DNA from: an uncultured Prevotellaceae bacterium
GTDB lineage: Bacteria; Bacteroidota; Bacteroidia; Bacteroidales; Bacteroidaceae
Assembly: GCA_902797505.1 (NCBI GenBank)
Contig: CADBSW010000013.1
Location: 1 to 37,901, forward strand
Direction: 5' to 3'
DNA: 37,901 nucleotides
Every line of letters starts with the position of its first letter. Position 1 is the first letter of the stretch. This document shows positions 34,192 through 37,901 of this stretch, piece by piece. The notes beneath the pieces were generated by a model. The model did no database searches and was not told the origin of the DNA. It saw nothing but the letters and a program-made list of their open reading frames with translations. The translations under genes were made by a program, and so were the position numbers.

Positions 34192-35319
34192 ATGAAAAAG
34201 ATATCATTACTCTGTCTGTTACTTTTTGTCTCTTCTATCGTGCTTGCCCAAGAGGTGAGCACAGAGACGGATACGCTCCAGGTGACGCAGCAGAAGAATG
34301 ATTTCTTTCATCGTATCGGTAGGGTGTTCACGAAATATTTCCGTGACTTCAACGCTACCGATACCACCTATATAGAGCCACAGCATTACAACTATGCCGT
34401 GATGGCTCAAAACACGAATACCTACGAGACGTATCGTGTGACCAGCAAGGGAGGACAGTCGTTCCTCTTCTCACCGGAGCCCACGTATCGTGTGGGGCCT
34501 TATTTCGGATGGCGATGGATATTCTTGGGATATACCCTCGATGTGACTCATCTGGGTGATAAGAATACCAAGCAGGAGTGGGATATTAGTCTGTATAGTA
34601 ACCTCGTCACCGTTGACCTTTATTATCGGAAGACGGGCGATGACTATAAGATACGGGATGTGGACATGCCGGGGCGCTCTGTGAATACAAGGGCCTTGGA
34701 GGGGGTGCCCTTCAACGGACTCAATGTCGGCATCGCGGGCTTCAATGTGTACTACATCGCTAACCACAAGAAGTTCTCTTATCCTGCGGCCTTCAGTCAG
34801 AGTACAGTGCAGCGGCGGAGTTGCGGATCAGCGCTCTACGGCATCGGATATACCCGACATCGTATCGATCTCGACTTCGATCGTCTGCAGGAGACGGTGA
34901 ACGAGAATCTCCCTGAGGCAGCCACCAATCCTGATGTGGCCAAACTCGATAGTGGACTGATGTTCAACAAGGTGCGCTATACCAATTTCTCTATGTCAGG
35001 TGGTTATGCGTACAACTGGGTGTTTTCCCGCAACTGGCTGTTCTCGGGAAGTCTGTCGCTCGCCCTCGGTTATAAGCGGGCTACGGGTGATCTGCGGAAA
35101 GACGAGCTCACCATCCTGCGGGATTTCTCCTTTAAGAATGTTGCCCTCGATGCCACCAGCCGCATCGGTGTGGTGTGGAACAATACAAAATGGTTTGCCG
35201 GCATGAGTCTGATCCTGCATAGTTACAACTACCGCAAACAACAGTTCTCCACGAATAATTACTTCGGCAGTCTGAACTTCTACGTAGGTTTCAACTTCAA
35301 CCGCAAGCGAGGGCATTAG
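34192..35319 (+). CDS. DUF4421 family exported protein
   Basis: 375 residues with signal peptide MKKISLLCLLLFVSSIVLAQ. DUF4421 features can be followed: DTTYIEPQHYNYAVMAQNTN, GPYFGWRWIFLGYTLDV, EWDISLYSNLVTVDLYYRKTG, FNVYYIANHKKFSYPAAFSQ and the final NYFGSLNFYVGFNFNRKRGH. The alternating strands suggest an outer-membrane barrel of about twelve strands. Function is unknown. It is co-directional with the oxidoreductase (2 bp) and DUF1460 genes (67 bp). Confidence 0.85.
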   Translation: MKKISLLCLLLFVSSIVLAQEVSTETDTLQVTQQKNDFFHRIGRVFTKYFRDFNATDTTYIEPQHYNYAVMAQNTNTYETYRVTSKGGQSFLFSPEPTYRVGPYFGWRWIFLGYTLDVTHLGDKNTKQEWDISLYSNLVTVDLYYRKTGDDYKIRDVDMPGRSVNTRALEGVPFNGLNVGIAGFNVYYIANHKKFSYPAAFSQSTVQRRSCGSALYGIGYTRHRIDLDFDRLQETVNENLPEAATNPDVAKLDSGLMFNKVRYTNFSMSGGYAYNWVFSRNWLFSGSLSLALGYKRATGDLRKDELTILRDFSFKNVALDATSRIGVVWNNTKWFAGMSLILHSYNYRKQQFSTNNYFGSLNFYVGFNFNRKRGH

Positions 35320-35386
35320 CATATGTGTCATTCGGGGACTGGCTCCCTTGTGTGCCTGTCCCTGCAAAAGAATAGTATAGAATAAT

Positions 35387-36262
35387 ATGAAGAAGATCTT
35401 TCTGTTTCTTATCACATGTACCTTTGTTCTTCAGACGAAGGCACAGTCAACAGTACCCCAATACACCCCGGAAGACAGTATCCGGGTGATGAATCTGTTG
35501 CAATCAGCCGAGAAGGATGCTGCTAACGATACTACTGCCGGCCAGACCATGCTGCGTATCGGCAGGGTCATCGAGAAGATGAACATCCCCTATGTGGCCC
35601 ATACCCTGGAACCTAACGACCAAGAGCGACTTATCATCAATCTCCGTGAACTTGACTGCACCACTTTCGTAGAATCCGCCATGGCACTCACCCTCTGTGT
35701 GCGCAGCGGAAGAACTACCTTCGACGACTATTGTCGTATCCTGCAGAAGATCCGCTATTGGCAGGGTAGGGCACCGCAGTATATCCGACGTCTCCATTAT
35801 TTCACCTCATGGATAGAAGATAATACCACGATGGATCTGGTTCGGGAACTGCAGTCACCTAATCCGCCCTTCACCGCTGTGCAGACCGTGCAGGCACACT
35901 ATATGACACAGCATGTGGATAAATACCGCATGCTCACCGTCAACCCCCAGGATGTACCCATGATCCGTGAGATGGAGAAACGTATCGAAGGAAAGAAATA
36001 CCGGTATATCCCTAAGCAACAATTGTATAACAACCAACTATTGCGTAAAACTATCCACGACGGGGATATCATCGTGATCATCACCAATATCAAGGGACTC
36101 GACACCCAGCATATCGGTATCGCAGCCTGGCACGCCGACGGTCTCCACCTGCTCAACGCCTCCAGCATCCATCACCGTGTCATCGAGGAACCCATGACCC
36201 TACGTCAGTATCTCTATAAGCACCCCACCATGCCCGGCATACGGGTTGTGAGGATTAACTAA
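35387..36262 (+). CDS. DUF1460 amidase-like exported protein
   Basis: 291 residues with signal peptide MKKIFLFLITCTFVLQTKAQ. It matches DUF1460, an N-acetylmuramoyl-L-alanine-amidase-like family related to NlpC/P60 folds. The presumed nucleophile is Cys91 in RELDCTTFVESAMAL and the His is in LDTQHIGIAAWHADG (about 247). It is likely to act on cell-wall fragments in the periplasm. The 67-bp gap upstream contains a weak GGGAC/GTCCC dyad but no clear promoter, so it is probably read from the oxidoreductase promoter. Confidence 0.85.
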   Translation: MKKIFLFLITCTFVLQTKAQSTVPQYTPEDSIRVMNLLQSAEKDAANDTTAGQTMLRIGRVIEKMNIPYVAHTLEPNDQERLIINLRELDCTTFVESAMALTLCVRSGRTTFDDYCRILQKIRYWQGRAPQYIRRLHYFTSWIEDNTTMDLVRELQSPNPPFTAVQTVQAHYMTQHVDKYRMLTVNPQDVPMIREMEKRIEGKKYRYIPKQQLYNNQLLRKTIHDGDIIVIITNIKGLDTQHIGIAAWHADGLHLLNASSIHHRVIEEPMTLRQYLYKHPTMPGIRVVRIN

Positions 36263-36300
36263 ACGTATTACGGCCACAAGATTTGAGTATTACGGAAGAT

Positions 36301-36353
36301 AGTCCGAGTACCCCGGACTCAGAGTCCGGAGCCTCCGGACTCCTTTGGGTACT
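36301..36353. repeat. Compound GC-rich dyad with alternative hairpins
   Basis: CCGGACTC (36313-36320) and GAGTCCGG (36322-36329) form one hairpin. GAGTCCGGAG (36322-36331) and CTCCGGACTC (36333-36342) form another that shares the middle arm, so the two exclude each other. AGTACCC (36307-36313) and GGGTACT (36347-36353) enclose both. It lies in the 181-bp gap between convergent DUF1460 and TlpA-like genes. No T run follows on either strand, so it is not a standard terminator. Confidence 0.85.
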
Positions 36354-36443
36354 ACATTTATTCCTTACTGAATAGGGTTATAGTTCCCGCTTGTAATAAG
36401 CTCTGCAAACACAAAATAAACCTTCCAGTGAGAATATGATGAA

Positions 36444-37514
36444 CTACTTGAACAGTTCATCCAGCATCTGATAGAACGTTGGGTCTTCGCCAATGACGGT
36501 AGTAAGCACCTTTCCCTCAGGACTGATGATGATCTTCGTGGGGAATCCGGTAATCATATAATCATTGGGAACAGACGACCCCTTGGGCACATACACATGC
36601 AGCCAGGGCAGGGCGTGCTCGGCGACGGCCTTCTTCCATTTCTCCACGGTGTCGTTGCAGTCCATACCGAGGATTTCCATCTTACCCTTATATTTCTCGT
36701 AGTATGTCTTCATCTCGGGGAATCCCTTGATGCACCATCCGCACCAGGAACCCCAGAAGTCGAGCACCACAAACTTGCCGCGCAGCGACGACAGGGAGAG
36801 CGGTTTTCCCTGCAGATCGTCGAGGGTAAACTCGGGGGCCACACTACCCATGGGCAATGTCTTTCCAGCCATCTCCTGTTGGCGTACGAACTCCTTTGCT
36901 TCATCGATTCCGGAGTCGATATAACCCTTCAGTCTGCCGTTACGCACTTCGGGCGACATCATTGCCAAGAACTCGTCAAGACGACTGGGCACAAAGCATC
37001 CCACGGCATTAACCAATATGGCGGCGCACTCGCTGTCAGGATGGGTCTTGATGAAATCGATGGCGGGCTGTGCTTCTTTACTCTCTTTCACCTTGTTGGA
37101 TACGATGAGCGCCTCGAGGTAGTTCTTATAAAATGCCGTTCCGCTGAATGTCAGTCCGTCAGCAGGCTTGTTATTGTCGCAGAATCCCTCGGCTATGAGT
37201 TCCTCGCCGGGCACCGCTGTGACTATGAAGCTATAGCCGGCTCCACCACTAAGCAGCGAAGGGGTGAGGATGATAAACTCCTTGGTTTTCGTCAGGTCAG
37301 CGGAGAAGTTGAATGTACCATTGTTTCTTACCATGGTGTTCATGCTCTTCAGATCATCGGTAGGAATAATCAGGATAGTGTCTTCTGGGTTGGTCATCTT
37401 CCCTACAAACGACCATTTCCCGGCTTCGCCCTTGATCTCTTGGGCACTGACATTTATAGAACTGCCGATGCTGATAATGACAGCAAGCAGGAAAAATCTG
37501 ATTAGTTGTCTCAT
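36444..37514 (-). CDS. TlpA-like thioredoxin-fold protein with N-terminal DUF4369-like domain
   Basis: 356 residues from the ATG at 37512-37514 (MRQLIRFFLLAVIISIGSSI, signal cut near SAQ). Residues about 30-130 are a beta-rich DUF4369-like domain, 135-215 are helical, and 222-356 are a TlpA/AhpC-TSA thioredoxin domain with WGSWCGWC (C258, C261) and the cis-Pro loop GFPTKIII. It should be a periplasmic thiol-disulfide reductase. It is a single gene convergent with DUF1460. A -7-like box TACTTTTG (complement 37542-37549) lies 27 bp upstream with no good -33 partner. Confidence 0.9.
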   Translation of the reverse strand: MRQLIRFFLLAVIISIGSSINVSAQEIKGEAGKWSFVGKMTNPEDTILIIPTDDLKSMNTMVRNNGTFNFSADLTKTKEFIILTPSLLSGGAGYSFIVTAVPGEELIAEGFCDNNKPADGLTFSGTAFYKNYLEALIVSNKVKESKEAQPAIDFIKTHPDSECAAILVNAVGCFVPSRLDEFLAMMSPEVRNGRLKGYIDSGIDEAKEFVRQQEMAGKTLPMGSVAPEFTLDDLQGKPLSLSSLRGKFVVLDFWGSWCGWCIKGFPEMKTYYEKYKGKMEILGMDCNDTVEKWKKAVAEHALPWLHVYVPKGSSVPNDYMITGFPTKIIISPEGKVLTTVIGEDPTFYQMLDELFK

Positions 37515-37566
37515 AATTGTCAATTTTAATGATTTCGGTGTCAAAAGTACGATAATTTTGAGTAAA

Positions 37567-37595
37567 CGAGAAGAAAAGAAGTATGTTTTTTCTCG
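37567..37595. repeat. 10-bp inverted repeat, CGAG-ended
   Basis: CGAGAAGAAA (37567-37576) pairs with TTTTTTCTCG (37586-37595), with one G-T wobble, around a 9-nt loop. It lies upstream of the TlpA-like gene. It is a candidate operator or transcript hairpin and shares its CGAG ends with the dyad at 37625-37661. Confidence 0.5.
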
Positions 37596-37624
37596 AGTGT
37601 GAAGAATTTACCTAATAAACGAGC

Positions 37625-37661
37625 GAAATACAAAAGAAAACCCCAGTTTTCTTTGTATTTC
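37625..37661. repeat. 16-bp inverted repeat flanked by CGAGCG
   Basis: GAAATACAAAAGAAAAC (37625-37641) and GTTTTCTTTGTATTTC (37646-37661) are inverted copies with one bulged A and a 4-nt loop; CGAGC borders both sides. It lies in the 299-bp gene-free stretch 37515-37813, which otherwise holds a weak promoter box, the dyad at 37567 and the tRNA terminator. An in-frame 69-codon ORF here looks spurious. Confidence 0.8.
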
Positions 37662-37781
37662 CGAGCGAGAGTACTTTCAACGCAGTTAAAGATATGAAAA
37701 ATGATTGAATCATGCAAGAGGCACCGCCAATAAATGACATGATAATAAGTTTAGTGACCTTTGGCGCATAAAGGGTATAAA

Positions 37782-37813
37782 ACAAAAAAAACTCCACTCG
37801 AAAGTGGAGTCTT
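37782..37813 (-). terminator. Intrinsic terminator of tRNA-Lys
   Basis: On the minus strand, an 8-bp stem ACTCCACT/AGTGGAGT (37791-37798 and 37803-37810) with a 4-nt loop is followed by eight Ts. It begins four bases past the tRNA CCA end. Confidence 0.9.
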
Positions 37814-37889
37814 TGGTACACCCGCAGGGGTTCGAACCCTGGACACCCTGATTAAGAGTCAGGTGCTCTACCAACTGAGCTACGGGTGC
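37814..37889 (-). tRNA. tRNA-Lys (CTT anticodon)
   Basis: 76 nt including an encoded CCA. The acceptor GCACCCG pairs with CGGGTGT. The D arm is GCTCAGTTGGTAGAGC, the anticodon stem CCTGA/TCAGG holds the loop CTCTTAA with anticodon CTT reading AAG, and the T arm CAGGG-TTCGAAC-CCCTG is standard. The only imperfect pair is G-U at position 1-72. Confidence 0.95.
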
Positions 37890-37901
37890 AACTTCTCAAA
37901 T

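Noticed and set aside
37612-37821. 69-codon minus-strand ORF before the TlpA-like gene
   Set aside because: It begins inside tRNA-Lys, reads through the tRNA terminator and the inverted repeat, and its product shows no family features.

Overview
The window looks like chromosomal core sequence from a Bacteroidota species, most likely Prevotellaceae (Prevotella/Segatella-like). The grounds are Bacteroidota promoter signatures (TTTG-N20-TAnnTTTG, four exact copies), little sign of Shine-Dalgarno sequences, the Bacteroidota form of HU, and families largely confined to this phylum (DUF4835, DUF3127, DUF4421, a short CstA, bifunctional HisIE and HisB). I see no insertion sequence, prophage, CRISPR array or integron. 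This is ordinary metabolic and envelope DNA with several unusual details, not a defence or mobile island.

Layout. (1) 1-2387, minus strand: 5' end of an RNase E/G gene, an unlisted 29-residue basic protein, HU, and a protease-like TPR protein. (2) 2409-6997, minus: dnaN, a DEDDh exonuclease, a DUF4835 protein and recN, all tightly spaced. dnaN diverges from a DUF3127 gene (7219-7659), which ends at a bidirectional terminator. (3) 7706-18111, minus: ten closely packed genes hisH-hisA-hisF-hisIE-ftsE-lysC-lysA-GT2-like-GT4-like-fbp behind one good promoter (18160-18191). (4) 18294-19664, minus: an exported glycosidase-like protein, divergent from a plus-strand run: cstA, a small outer-membrane barrel, nadC, an M23 peptidase and a C69 dipeptidase. 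(5) 25798-29591, minus: hisG-hisD-hisC plus a LolA-like protein. (6) 29634-30983, plus: an MltF-like lytic transglycosylase. (7) 31057-33052, minus: an unknown membrane protein overlapping hisB. (8) 33209-36262, plus: a Gfo/Idh oxidoreductase, DUF4421 and DUF1460 proteins. (9) 36444-37889, minus: a TlpA-like thioredoxin and tRNA-Lys(CTT).

How the genes fit together. Genes for all ten histidine steps (as eight genes, with hisB and hisIE bifunctional) lie in three separate transcription units, and no attenuator-like leader is visible in front of any of them. The lysine/diaminopimelate genes, ftsE, two glycosyltransferase-like genes and a class III fructose-bisphosphatase appear to share the hisH transcript. 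A second theme is the envelope: M23 and C69 peptidases, a lytic transglycosylase, a DUF1460 amidase-like protein, a LolA-like protein, barrels and a redox protein. A third is DNA maintenance: beta clamp, exonuclease, RecN, HU, and a DUF3127 protein with an SSB-like tip.

Most worth a second look: an intrinsic terminator with a UUCG loop buried in the coding sequence of a convergent gene; a 30-bp perfect palindrome covering the end of the 29-residue gene just before the RNase E/G start; the DUF3127 protein ending DDLPF; protease-like and glycosyltransferase-like proteins that have lost canonical catalytic residues; an MltF-like protein lacking half its sensor domain; and compound dyads in two intergenic gaps. 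No clearly new multi-gene system is evident.
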